Origin: SZUA-442 sp963792405 | GTDB taxonomy: Bacteria; Actinomycetota; Acidimicrobiia; Spongiisociales; UBA5794 | Direction: 5' to 3' | DNA length: 64,000 nt | Assembly: GCA_963792405.1 (NCBI GenBank) | Contig: CAWBVU010000006.1 | Location: forward strand, 868,001 to 932,000 | Part shown: positions 8,772 to 18,158 of the stretch, piece by piece | Numbering within the stretch: position 1 is the stretch's first letter | Layout: each line of letters begins with the position of its first letter | The notes under the pieces: generated by a model | Told to the model about the DNA's origin: nothing | Database searches by the model: none | The model's input: only the letters and a program-made list of their open reading frames with translations | Translations under genes and position numbers: made by a program

Positions 8772-9674
8772 TCATGGACGTGCCTTCTCGAACCGTTCGT
8801 CGGATGGCCAGTTCGGCTGGAAGAGGTGCCATTGCGATGGCTCCTCCCTGATGATGTCCTCGAGCACGTGGGCGAACTCCTGGACGCCTGCCGCCACCCT
8901 GGCCTCCCGATCGGGGAGATCGGGCAGGTCGACGGGATCGTGCACCACGATCCGATACCCCTTGCCATCCCGGTAGTAGGCGCCGACGGGCAGCAGCGCG
9001 GCACCCGTCATCTCGGCGAGCGCGACGGCGCCCGCAGGCATCGACGTGCGCTCGCCGAAGAACTCGACCTCGATGCCGCGTCCGGTGACGTCGCGATCTG
9101 CGACGAGGGCGACGGCACCGCCGTCCTTGAGGATCTTGATCAGCTTCCGCGTCCGGTTCGGGTCCGACGTGAGGATGATGTCGATCCCGAAGTGGGCGCG
9201 CACATCGAGGAACCAATCGGTGATCCGCTGATTGGGGAGGTGCTCGGCAACGGCGACGACGGGGGTGCCGATCTCGTCGGCGATGACCCCTGCGACCTCC
9301 CAGTTGCCGACGTGCGGAAGGGCGAAGATCCTCCCCCTCCCCTGCTCCATCGCCGCGAACACGGGATCGAAGTTGACCCTTGTGGCGCTGCGGGTGATCA
9401 CGGAGCGTCGACGCGGCCGGAACCAGAAGGTCTCCGCCCAGTATCGACCGTAGGAGCGATACATGCCCCGAACGGCTGCCTCGAGCTCGTCCTCCGTGGC
9501 CTCCGGGCCCAGGACTCGTGACATGTGTGATCGAAGGAGCGGGTACCTGCCTGCCCTGCGACGGGCGACGACGTCGCCGGCGGTCTCGCCCAGCCACCTG
9601 ATGACCGGTTCGGGTAACAGACCGAAGATCCCCGCCGCGATGCGGAAGGGGATGTAGGCGAGCAGCTCGTTCAC
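8772..9674 (-). CDS. patA: Phosphatidylinositol mannoside acyltransferase (LpxL/HtrB-type fold)
   Basis: This membrane-associated acyltransferase family transfers an acyl chain to the mannose of PIM1 or PIM2 in actinobacteria. The 300-residue protein has a hydrophobic N-terminus, the catalytic HxxxxE motif as HVGNWE, and the second family block with VALVADRDVTGRG and the FFGERTSMPAG loop. Its GTG start overlaps the pgsA stop (GTGA) and pimA follows after 67 bases. The assignment to PatA rests on the pgsA-patA-pimA order; a lauroyl-transferase-like lipid A role is unlikely in this gene context. The exact acceptor cannot be read from sequence. Confidence 0.8.
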   Translation of the reverse strand: MNELLAYIPFRIAAGIFGLLPEPVIRWLGETAGDVVARRRAGRYPLLRSHMSRVLGPEATEDELEAAVRGMYRSYGRYWAETFWFRPRRRSVITRSATRVNFDPVFAAMEQGRGRIFALPHVGNWEVAGVIADEIGTPVVAVAEHLPNQRITDWFLDVRAHFGIDIILTSDPNRTRKLIKILKDGGAVALVADRDVTGRGIEVEFFGERTSMPAGAVALAEMTGAALLPVGAYYRDGKGYRIVVHDPVDLPDLPDREARVAAGVQEFAHVLEDIIREEPSQWHLFQPNWPSDERFEKARP

Positions 9675-10258
9675 GCGTCGAGCTGCTGCAACGTCCTACG
9701 GGTGCGCTGGAGCACGGTGAGGCCCGTGAGGATCACGTACACCCACAGCACCGGTTCCATGATCGGGAGGCCCAGACCCGCGAGCCCGGTGCCCACGACG
9801 ATCAGGATCATCCTCTCGGCACGGCCCATCCAGCCACCCTTGCCATCGACACCCGCCGACTCCGCCTTCGCGCGCACGTACGGCACGAGCAGGGAGAAGG
9901 CGAGGGCGACGACACACAGGATGAGGAGCCGCGAGTCGTTGCGCAGGTACACCGCGAGGCCGACCCACACGGCGATCTCCCCGAGGCGATCGGACATCGT
10001 GTCGATGAAGGCACCCCTGTCCGATGCCCTCCCGAGCCGTCGGGCGAGAGGCCCGTCCACGGCGTCGAGTGCGACGCCGAGGCCCGCGACGAGGGCACCC
10101 CAGAACAGGTATCCCGATGCGATGAGCGCCGACCCTGCGATCGTCGTCAGGAGGCCCACGATGGTCACGGCGGTGGGTGTGACGCCCACCCGTGCGAGTC
10201 CTGCTGCGACGGGTTCGAGGATCGGAGCGGCCTTCTTTCGCCCCTTGAGGTCGATCAC
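9671..10258 (-). CDS. pgsA: CDP-alcohol phosphatidyltransferase, probable phosphatidylinositol phosphate synthase
   Basis: The enzyme joins CDP-diacylglycerol with inositol phosphate (inferred from context) to start PI and PIM synthesis. It carries the full CDP-alcohol transferase signature: Asp65, Asp68-Gly69, Ala72-Arg73, Gly82, Asp86 and Asp90 in a 195-residue protein with about six membrane helices. The GTG at 10258 is chosen because GGAGGAG lies five bases before it and a TACCTT box (10279-10284) lies inside any longer version starting at 10288. The stop overlaps the patA start. A glycerol phosphate or other CDP-alcohol substrate cannot be excluded by sequence alone. Confidence 0.85.
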   Translation of the reverse strand: MIDLKGRKKAAPILEPVAAGLARVGVTPTAVTIVGLLTTIAGSALIASGYLFWGALVAGLGVALDAVDGPLARRLGRASDRGAFIDTMSDRLGEIAVWVGLAVYLRNDSRLLILCVVALAFSLLVPYVRAKAESAGVDGKGGWMGRAERMILIVVGTGLAGLGLPIMEPVLWVYVILTGLTVLQRTRRTLQQLDA

Positions 10259-10390
10259 TGTGGCTCCTCCAGCGCGGAAAGGTACCACAGACCGGACCGA
10301 CGCGGCCGTCCACTAGTATCGGCCACAGTCTCGGCAGGCCACCTTCGTGCCTGTCGATGCGCCGCAACTCGAGGGAAAGGGCCGTGTCGG
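10259..10390. promoter_or_regulatory. Divergent promoter region of pgsA and citrate synthase
   Basis: The region between two divergent genes contains a TACCTT box on the minus strand (10279-10284), about 20 bases before the pgsA GTG, and TAGTAT on the plus strand (10314-10319), about 70 bases before the citrate synthase ATG. A GGGAAAGG ribosome site lies at 10373-10380. No clear -35 elements or operator palindromes were seen. Confidence 0.4.
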
Positions 10391-11683
10391 ATGGGTGAAC
10401 GGATAGCGAAGCTGGATGTCGGATCCGGGGAAGTCCACCTCGACATACATGAGTCGACACTCGGGCAGCCAGGCATCGACATCCTGGGCCTCCGTTCGGC
10501 CACCAAGCACGTCACGTATGACCCCGGCTTCGGCAACACTGCTGCAGCCCGATCGACGATCACCTTCGTCAACGGCGCAGAGGGTGTCCTCCTCTACCGC
10601 GGCTATCGCATCGAGGACCTCGCCGAGCAGTGCTCGTTCCTCGAGGTCGCCTACCTGTTGATCTACGGCCGACTGCCGAACGAGGCGGAGTTGGTCCAGT
10701 GGGAGCACGACATCACCCACCACGCCCTCCTCAACGAGGAGATGCGGTCGTTCTTCGACGCCTTCCCCCGGCGGGCGCATCCCATGGCCGTACTCGCGTC
10801 GGCCACGAATGCGATCTCGACGTTCTACGACGTGTATCGGCGCCCGACGCGTCCCTCCGAGGTCGATGCCGGGGCGAGGACCCTGATCGCGAAGCTTCCG
10901 ACGGTCGCGGCGTGGGCGTACAAGAAGTCGATCGGCGAGCCCTACGTGTACCCGGAGGTCCAGTACAACTACGTCGAGAACTTCCTGCGGATGATGTTCA
11001 CGACCCCGATCGACGAGTTCGCCCTCGATCCCGCCGTGGTCAAGGCCCTCAACGTGCTGCTGATCCTCCACGCGGACCACGAGATGAACTGCTCCACGTC
11101 GACGGTCCGCGGGGTCGGTTCCTCCAGGGCGAACATGTTCACGAGCGTCGCGGCCGGCATGGGAGCGCTGTGGGGACCGCTGCACGGTGGCGCCAACCAG
11201 GCGGTCATCGAGATGCTCCAGGCGATCCACGACGATCCCGATGCGACGATCGAGTCGACGATCGCACGGGCGAAGGACAAGAACGACGAGTTCCGCCTCA
11301 TGGGCTTCGGGCATCGCGTGTACACGAACTACGACCCGAGGGCGAGGGTCCTCAAGAACTTCGCCGGCGACGTGCTGAGCCTCCTCGGGCAGGACGATCC
11401 GCTCCTCGACATCGCCCGCAGGCTCGAGGACGCGGCGCTCGCGGACGACTACTTCGTGGAGCGCAAGCTGTTCCCGAACGTCGACTTCTACTCCGGCATC
11501 ATCTTCAGGGCCCTCGGCTTCCCGACGAGGATGTTCACCGTCCTCTTCGCGATCGGGCGGCTCCCCGGCTGGATCGCACACTGGATGGAGATGAACACCG
11601 ATCCCGACACGAGGATCATGCGTCCCCGTCAGCTGTACATCGGCGCCACGGAGCGTGATCTGCCCTCGCTCGGCGAGCGCTGA
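10391..11683 (+). CDS. gltA: Citrate synthase (type I/hexameric class)
   Basis: Citrate synthase condenses acetyl-CoA with oxaloacetate in the first TCA-cycle step. The 430-residue protein has the beta-rich N-terminal extension of the GltA class, YRGYRIEDLA, the first catalytic histidine in LILHADHEMNCSTS, the second in MGFGHRVYTNYDPRA, and the catalytic aspartate in NVDFYSGI. The C-terminus (GWIAHWMEM, RPRQLYIGA) is complete. It is a single-gene unit, divergent from pgsA and convergent with a small membrane protein gene. Citrate and 2-methylcitrate synthases share these residues, but the length and N-terminal domain favour citrate synthase. Confidence 0.95.
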   Translation: MGERIAKLDVGSGEVHLDIHESTLGQPGIDILGLRSATKHVTYDPGFGNTAAARSTITFVNGAEGVLLYRGYRIEDLAEQCSFLEVAYLLIYGRLPNEAELVQWEHDITHHALLNEEMRSFFDAFPRRAHPMAVLASATNAISTFYDVYRRPTRPSEVDAGARTLIAKLPTVAAWAYKKSIGEPYVYPEVQYNYVENFLRMMFTTPIDEFALDPAVVKALNVLLILHADHEMNCSTSTVRGVGSSRANMFTSVAAGMGALWGPLHGGANQAVIEMLQAIHDDPDATIESTIARAKDKNDEFRLMGFGHRVYTNYDPRARVLKNFAGDVLSLLGQDDPLLDIARRLEDAALADDYFVERKLFPNVDFYSGIIFRALGFPTRMFTVLFAIGRLPGWIAHWMEMNTDPDTRIMRPRQLYIGATERDLPSLGER

Positions 11684-11689
11684 CGGCGA

Positions 11690-12136
11690 TCAGGGAAGCT
11701 CGACCGCTTCCTCGTAGATGCCTGTGACGTCGCCGCTTGCCGCATCGACGGTGACGAGGGCCTGGTGGTCGGGGCTGGGTGCCGCCGAGAACACGAGGAC
11801 CTGCCACACGGGCCGGGCGGCAAGACCCCGATAGCCGAGCGTGGCGGAGCCGTGGCCCATGGGAAACGACGCGCTGCGCCCGGCAATGGCGATGGCCTCG
11901 GTGCCCGTCACCGGCATCCTCCACGCGCAGGCGATCTGCCATCCGCCGAGCACCACGAGGGGCGCCACACCGGTGGCGACCAGCCATGGGAGGTCGGCAC
12001 CGATGGCGATGGCCAGGCATGCGGCCGCCATCGCCAGGTACACGATCCCCGCCCTGACCCGTGCGCGGGTGTCGACGATCCGGAACGGCCCCGCGGCACC
12101 GTCGGCCATGCCACCGCGAGTGGCGTCGCCCGTCAT
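11690..12136 (-). CDS. Small membrane protein of unknown function behind an MMPL exporter
   Basis: No family was recognised. The 148-residue product has two adjacent hydrophobic segments (about residues 28-48 and 50-68) followed by a soluble domain with a PxWQVLVFSA strand and a short DAASGDV tail. The ATG overlaps the MMPL gene stop (ATGA), so it is translationally coupled to the exporter and probably works with it at the membrane. An in-frame ATG ten codons further in is possible, but the overlap makes the first ATG likelier. Codon use matches the neighbours. Function unknown. Confidence 0.7.
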   Translation of the reverse strand: MTGDATRGGMADGAAGPFRIVDTRARVRAGIVYLAMAAACLAIAIGADLPWLVATGVAPLVVLGGWQIACAWRMPVTGTEAIAIAGRSASFPMGHGSATLGYRGLAARPVWQVLVFSAAPSPDHQALVTVDAASGDVTGIYEEAVELP

Positions 12137-14857
12137 GATGTCGAGGCTTCACCGACCGCGTGCTCGAAGACCTCGACGTCGAGCGTGGCATCGCCGCGGC
12201 GTCGATGCCAGCGATCCCAGAGGATCAGCATGCTCGGGAGGACGGCGACGGCGGCGACGAGGGCGAGCAGGATCGTGTAGGCGAGTACGAAGCCGAACTG
12301 TCGGAACGGGATCGTCGTCGAGATCATCAGGATGCCGAAGCCCGCGATGGTGGTGAATGCCGAGCCGGCCAGGGCGCCGCCGGTGTGGGTGAGCGTCTCC
12401 TTCGTCGCCTCATCGGCGTCCTCCTGGGTGACCCGTTCCTCCAGGTACCGGTGGGTGACGTGGATCATGTAGGGAATCCCGATCCCGATGCCGATGGCGG
12501 AGATCGTCGCTGTGACGGGACCGAACGCGATGCCGAAGGCCGCCATGAGGCCGAACGTCCAGATGACGACCATGGCGACGGGAATCGTCGTGATCAGCCC
12601 GAGCATCGGACGTCTCGACTCGAACCAGAAGTTGATGACCAGCAGGAGGAGCGCCGCGCCGAGCGTCAACAGCAGCGAGGACACCTGGGAGTCCCTCAGC
12701 ACATTGACGACGAGGTCGCTGATGATGAAATTGGACGTGGCGATGGCGGCGAGGCCGGCCTCGCGGGCAGGGGTGAAGGCTGCGTTCAGCTCCTCCGACA
12801 GTTGACCGGCCGCATCCTCACCAGCCGTGGTGTCGAAGTTGAAGAGCGCCGCGACGTAGTCGCCGTCACTCCCCGACACGACGCCTGCCATCACATCCGG
12901 ATACTTCTGGACGGCGAGGTCGTACAACGGTGTCGCGTCGGAGCCCGGGGGCAGCGTTCGTGCCTGGCTGAAGCCGATCTGCAGGGCGACGTCGAAGAGT
13001 TCCTGGTCGAACGCGTCCCCTCCCGGATTCAGGAACTGGAACATCACGTTCATCAAGGACCGGGCATTCGTCGACACGACGGTCCCGCCCGGCAGCGTGA
13101 TCGACTGCACGAGGTCCAGGCCCGAGGCATCGGTGTACGACGCAAGCATGGCGTTCCAGGCGTCGCCCGTCGCCACGTCGCCTTCCACCAGCACCGAGGT
13201 GGTTTCCGGGAACTGGAATCGCTCGGTGAGCGTCACTGCGGTGTCGCGCAGGGGCGAGGTGGTAGGGACGAAGTCGAGGAAGGAGAACTTCGTCGACAGC
13301 TTCGTCATGCCGAAGGCCCCGAGGCCGGTGAACACCAGTGCGATGATGACCGTGATCACCGCGAAGCGTTGGGCGAGCACGGCGACACCGCCGATCAGCC
13401 GTGGCAGGAGCCTGGACTCGCCCGCGCTCAGGTTTCCCGTGTCGAGATGGCCGAGGCGCTCCCCGCGCCGGTCGAGGAGCTCGCGCACGGCGGGGACGAA
13501 GGTGAGCATCAGCAGGAACGATGCGACGATGCCGAATGCGGCGAGCTCCCCGAACTCTGCGAGGGCGGGGATCTCGTTGACAGACGTTGGTGAGGAAGCC
13601 GACGGCCGTCGTCACCGTTGCCAGCACGAGCGCGATGCCCACGGTGCGGATGGCCACCGAGATCGATCGATCGACCCCGCGCCCCGCTCCCAGCTCCTGG
13701 CGATACCGCGAGATCATGTGGATCGAGTAGTCGACACCGAGGCCGATCAGGAGGATCGGCAGGATCTGGACCAGCTGGGACTGGTCCTCGAAGCGGATGA
13801 AGCCGTAGCCGTTCATCCACTGGATCGCCAGGCCGATCGTGAGGAACGTCAACAGCGTGTCAGCCGTCGTGCGTCGCAGGGTCCGAGGACTTCCGAAGGT
13901 CCACAGCAGGAAGCCGGCGGCATACAGCATGAGCGCCGTCAGCACGACCGTCCCCAGGCTCGCATCGGCGACCGACTCCGGGAAGAGGTCGGGGAAGATC
14001 TGGGCGAGTCCCGGTACGACCGCGACCGCCACACCTGCGAGGAGGAGGCCGACACCGATGATGAACAGAACACGGTCCTTCACGTCGGTCGGGCGCACGA
14101 GGAAGATGAAGGCGAGGACGAGGAGGATGATCAGGGCGGCCGAGATCAGGAGACGGGCGACCTCGGTCTGGAAGTCATCGCCCGACGCGAAGATCAACTC
14201 CTGGGAGAACGCTTCGTTGGTGATCGTCGGGGGTGTGGCCGCGTCGTCGACTGCCTGCGAGACGAGCAGGGCGCGGTTGGCGAGCTCATCGAAATCGTCG
14301 GTCGATTCGTATGCGATGACGGTGAGGCCGAGCTCCGCCGTGCCGGCATCGAGGTCTGCGTCGTCCGACAGCAGTGCCGTCAGGAATTGGCTGGCTTCGG
14401 GTGGAAGGCTCCCGAGCCCTTCGACGAACAGGGCCTTCACCTCCGCATCCGATGTCGGCATCGGGGCCCCACCCTGGATCGCGAACTGCACGGGGGCGAG
14501 ATACGACAGGACGGCGGGCTGGTTCGGGTCGTCGACGAGCAGGGCGGCGGCATCACTGGAGCGGACGGATTCGTCGAGGGCGAGGGCGTTCTGCAGGCCG
14601 TCGAGTGTGATCACGTCGCCGGTCGAACTCGAGGTGAGGACCTGCATCTGGGCCGCCAGCGACCCGAAGAGGTCTCCGATGTCCGTGGCGGCGGTGAGCG
14701 CCGGCTCGTCCGGTGCGAACGACTCGTTCTGGTCCTCGGCGGGGACGAATTGGCCGCCGAGCGCGCCGAGGACGAGGGTGACCGCGAGCGTGACGGCGAT
14801 GACGATCCACGGTGCCTTCCTGACGGCCGCGGCCAATCCGTTCACGAGCGTTTTCAC
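12133..14857 (-). pseudogene. MMPL/RND-superfamily (HAE3-type) exporter, frame broken by one inserted base
   Basis: The gene would encode about 907 residues in two similar halves, each with one large extracytoplasmic domain and a block of about six membrane helices, as in RND transporters that export lipids or hydrophobic compounds. The GTG start at 14857 has GGAGGAT six bases upstream. The first half reads in frame up to TTAVGFLTNV near 13583; the rest (VNEIPALAEFGELAAFGIV onward) continues in another frame. An extra T at about 13582 explains the switch (GTC, T, GTC AAC GAG). Motifs VDYSIHMISRYRQE and IPYMIHVTHRYLEE are the paired helix-4 signatures of the two halves. It may be intact in the organism if the base is an assembly error. 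Confidence 0.85.
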
Positions 14858-14939
14858 GGGGGATCCTCCGCTGGAGACAACAGGGTCGGGTTTCGGAGCG
14901 AAAGCCTAGGCGAGGTCGCGTGCGACCTCGTCGCCTTCG

Positions 14940-16887
14940 TCAGCGGGGTGGCGCAACGAGCGCGGTGAGCCGTTCCTCTGCCACGCCGACGGGCACGCCG
15001 CGTTCCTCGCTGTCCTCGCCCCTCAGACGCAGGCCGACCGTGCCCTCCTCGACGTCGGCGTCGCCGACCACGAGCACCGCAGGATGATGGTGCGTGATGG
15101 CTTTGCGGATCTTCTCCCCCACCGTCTCGTCCGCGGCGTCGACCTCGATCCTGATCCCCGCAGCCGAGAGACGTTCCGCAACCGTCGTGGCGTACTCGAG
15201 GTGGCGATCGGCGACGGGGACGACCGTCGCCTGTACCGGCGCCAGCCAACCCGGGAAGGACCCCGCGTAGTGCTCGACGAGGATGCCGACGAACCGTTCC
15301 ACGGACCCGAGGAGCGCACGGTGGATCATCACCGGCCGCTGCCTGGTGTTCTCACTCGTCGCGTACTCGAGCTCGAAGTTCTCGGGCTGTGCAAAGTCGA
15401 CCTGGATGGTGGACAGCTGCCACCTCCTGCCGATCGCATCCTTGACGTGGATGTCGATCTTCGGCCCGTAGAAGGCCCCCTCACCCGGGGCGAGCTGATA
15501 GGGCAGGCCCGCGTCGTCGAGTGAGGCGGCGAGGTACGCCTCCGCCCTGTCCCACAGATCGGGATTCCCGACGAACTTGTCGGGACGAGTCGACAGATCG
15601 GCCTCGAACTCGGTGAACCCGAAGTCCCTGAGCACCATGAGGACGAAGTCGAGGAGCCGCTTGAGCTCGTCGGCGAGGTCGTCCTCGGTGGTGAAGATGT
15701 GGCTGTCGTCCTGGGTGAAGCCCCTGGCGCGCATCAGCCCGTGCAACACTCCGGAGCGCTCGTAGCGGTAGACCGTGCCGAGCTCGAACAGGCGCAGGGG
15801 GAGCTCCCGATACGACCTGCTGCGGGACCTGTAGATGAGGATGTGGCCGGGGCAGTTCATCGGCTTGACGAAGTAGCCCTGGCCCGGTCGCCCCGGCCCT
15901 GCGTCCAGCTCCATCTCGGGGAACATCCCCTCCCGGTAGAAGTCCACGTGACCGGACGTCTGCCAGAGGTCTGACTTCGCGACGTGGGGGGTCACGACGT
16001 ACTCGTAGCCGTGGGCGGCATGCGTCCTTCTCGAGTAGTCCTCGATCGTGCGCCTGAGGATCCCGCCCTTCGGGTGCCACACGGCCATCCCGCTGCCGAT
16101 CTCACTCGGGAACGAGTACAGGTCGAGTTCCGTGCCGAGCTTTCGATGATCGCGGCGTGCCGCCTCCTCGAGCCTGACCAGATAGTCGTCGAGGGCCTTC
16201 TGCGACTCCCATGCGGTGCCGTAGATGCGCTGGAGCTGGGCGTCTGTGCTCGTCGCCGCGCCAATAGGCGCCTGCGGACCGCATGAGCCGAAATGCCTTG
16301 AGGCGACCGGTCGATGGCAGGTGCGGCCCCCTGCAGAGATCCACGAAGGCGTCATTGCGGTAGGTGCTCACGGACTCGTCCCCGACACCCTCTCCCCCAT
16401 CGACGCCGTCGATGATCTCCAACTTGAATGGCTGGTCGGCGAACGCGGCGCGGGCCTCGTCGATCGAGAGCTCCCCCCGCGTGAAGGCCTGGTCCTGGGC
16501 GACGATCTCCTCCATCCGGTCCTCGATCCGGTCGAGGTCCTCGGGTGTGAAGGGATGCGCGACCCTGAAGTCGTAGTAGAAGCCGTCCTCGATCGCCGGC
16601 CCGATCGCGAACTCTGCACCGGGGAACAGGTCGAGCACGGCCTGGGCGAGGATGTGGGCAGCCGAGTGCCTGATCACGTGCCGTCCGGCTTCGGTGTTGT
16701 CGGTCACGACCGAGACGGCCGCATCGTGGTCGATGGGACGCGTGAGGTCGTACATCCTCCCATCGACCGTCACGGCGACCGCGGCCTTGGCCAGACGCGG
16801 GCCGATGTCGGCCGCGACGTCGAGGCCGGTCACACCGTTTGCGTACTCGCGTGCGGTCCCGTCGGGAAGGGTGATGCTGATCGACAC
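14940..16887 (-). pseudogene. thrS: Threonyl-tRNA synthetase, frame broken by one inserted base
   Basis: ThrRS charges tRNA-Thr and edits mischarged serine. From the GTG at 16887 (AAGG upstream; a TACGCT box farther upstream) the N-terminal TGS domain (LPDGTAREYANG) and editing domain (HSAAHILAQAV, FYYDF) read in frame to GAYWRGDEH. The class II catalytic core then continues in a different frame: AQLQRIYGTAWESQ, motif 2 (TVYRYERSGVLHGLMRARGFTQDD), zinc ligands in KPMNCPGH, and motif 3 (MIHRALLGSVERF). One extra A near 16245 restores a 648-residue protein of normal length and exact spacing. Since ThrRS is essential and no second copy is in view, a sequencing or assembly insertion is the likely cause. 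Confidence 0.93.
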
Positions 16888-17016
16888 GGTGCTCAACCTT
16901 CGTCGTGGCAGCGCCGTAGCGTACAGGGGCGGCGCCATCTTGGGTTCCCGCGCTGCCAGAATGCAGGGACAGCAACGGACGGAGGACCGCCGCTGGAACC
17001 ACATGCGATCGCTCGG

Positions 17017-17850
17017 ATGCTCGCCATGGGTGGCACGTTCCAGGAACTGACCGCCTCCACCTCGCTCGTCCACCCGAACCACGTGTTCCGCATATGGCGC
17101 AGGAGCCGCAGCTTCATCCTCAAGGTCTACGGGTCGGATGCCCGCGAGCGCAGGGAGGGCCACGCGCTCGCGGCGCTGAGCGGGGTGCGTCATCTGCCGA
17201 AGGTGGTCGATCGGGGCGTCCACGAGGACACCCACTGGATCGTCTTCGAGGACGCGGGACGATGGAACCTCCAGAGCCTTCCTGAGAACCCGGGACTCTC
17301 CAGGACCGCCGGGGCGATCCTCGGCGACGTCCACGCAGCGGACAGGGAGCCGTTCTCGAACCTCGCTCGTGGCATCGATGGTGAATGGGTCGCCGTCGAC
17401 TTCCGGTCCGCCATCAAACGTCTCGAGCGCTACCGGGCACGTGTGGGGGTGTCACAGGAGCTGATCGAAGCCGCGCTCTCGATCAATCCACCGTACGCGA
17501 GCCCCCCGGTCGTGGCACACACCGATCCGGTCGCCAGGAACTTCGTCGTCGACGACCGGGGTGGCGTCACCCTCATCGACTGGGGTTGGGCGACGCTCGC
17601 ACCACCGGAATGGGACCTCTCGAAGCTCGCATGGTCGACGGCCCTGCACGCCGGCCCGAATGCCGCACAGGCGGTACTGGCGGGCTACGGAAAGGCGATC
17701 GACGGCACCCAGCTCGACCGGTGGATCGTCTACCACTCCGCGCAGACCCTGGTGCGATACGCAGAGCGGAACATGTCGGCGCGTCCAGGCGACGTGCCGG
17801 ACAACCTCGTCGCCGAATTCGACCGGGCCGTCGCCGGCTCGGCGTCGTAG
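17017..17850 (+). CDS. Aminoglycoside phosphotransferase/choline kinase-like protein
   Basis: A 277-residue protein of the APH kinase-like superfamily. It has an N-lobe lysine in FILKVYGSD, a glutamate-containing helix, the hinge WIVFEDAG, the catalytic loop VVAHTDPVARNFVVDD (Brenner-type HxDxxxxN) and the metal-binding LIDWGWA. Members phosphorylate small hydroxylated molecules such as aminoglycosides, choline, homoserine or sugars; nothing here decides the substrate. The ATG at 17017 is the first plausible start before the kinase fold; no clear ribosome site is visible. It is divergent from thrS. The family is firm, the function open. Confidence 0.82.
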   Translation: MLAMGGTFQELTASTSLVHPNHVFRIWRRSRSFILKVYGSDARERREGHALAALSGVRHLPKVVDRGVHEDTHWIVFEDAGRWNLQSLPENPGLSRTAGAILGDVHAADREPFSNLARGIDGEWVAVDFRSAIKRLERYRARVGVSQELIEAALSINPPYASPPVVAHTDPVARNFVVDDRGGVTLIDWGWATLAPPEWDLSKLAWSTALHAGPNAAQAVLAGYGKAIDGTQLDRWIVYHSAQTLVRYAERNMSARPGDVPDNLVAEFDRAVAGSAS

Positions 17851-17910
17851 GAAATACCAGGGGATTTCGCGCTCTCCCCCTACATTGGCCCTCCCCGATG
17901 GAGGAGCACG

Positions 17911-18114
17911 ATGTTGGAGATGGCACTCGCAGCGTTGCTCGTGGCCGTGGCGCTGTTCGCTGTCGGCGGCAGGGCCGGTACCTCGAGCGGAAGGCCGACC
18001 GAGGTCGGGCTGGGACCCAGCGGCGACGGCACCGACCTCCCATGCCCGTGGTGCAGGGCACAGACGAACGAATCGGATCATCACTGCCCCAGCTGCGGGC
18101 AGAGGTTCGGCTGA
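17911..18114 (+). CDS. Small membrane-anchored zinc-ribbon protein
   Basis: The 67-residue product has one N-terminal membrane helix (about residues 3-20), a glycine/serine-rich linker and a C-terminal zinc ribbon with CPWC and CPSC knuckles separated by 11 residues. GGAGGAG lies about four bases before the ATG. The zinc ribbon would face the cytoplasm or outside depending on orientation. No family with a known role was recognised; similar single-helix zinc ribbons are often scaffolds or regulators. Too short to assign a function. Confidence 0.65.
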   Translation: MLEMALAALLVAVALFAVGGRAGTSSGRPTEVGLGPSGDGTDLPCPWCRAQTNESDHHCPSCGQRFG

Positions 18115-18158
18115 GTCCCTGAACTCATCACGGAGGCGCACGTCGCCCATCGTGGCGA

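Noticed and set aside
16235..16255. Programmed frameshifting in thrS
   Set aside because: No slippery heptamer, no downstream pseudoknot-like stem and no known example in ThrRS; a one-base insertion is simpler.
16888..17016. T-box riboswitch before thrS
   Set aside because: The leader is short and no T-box core or specifier stem could be seen.
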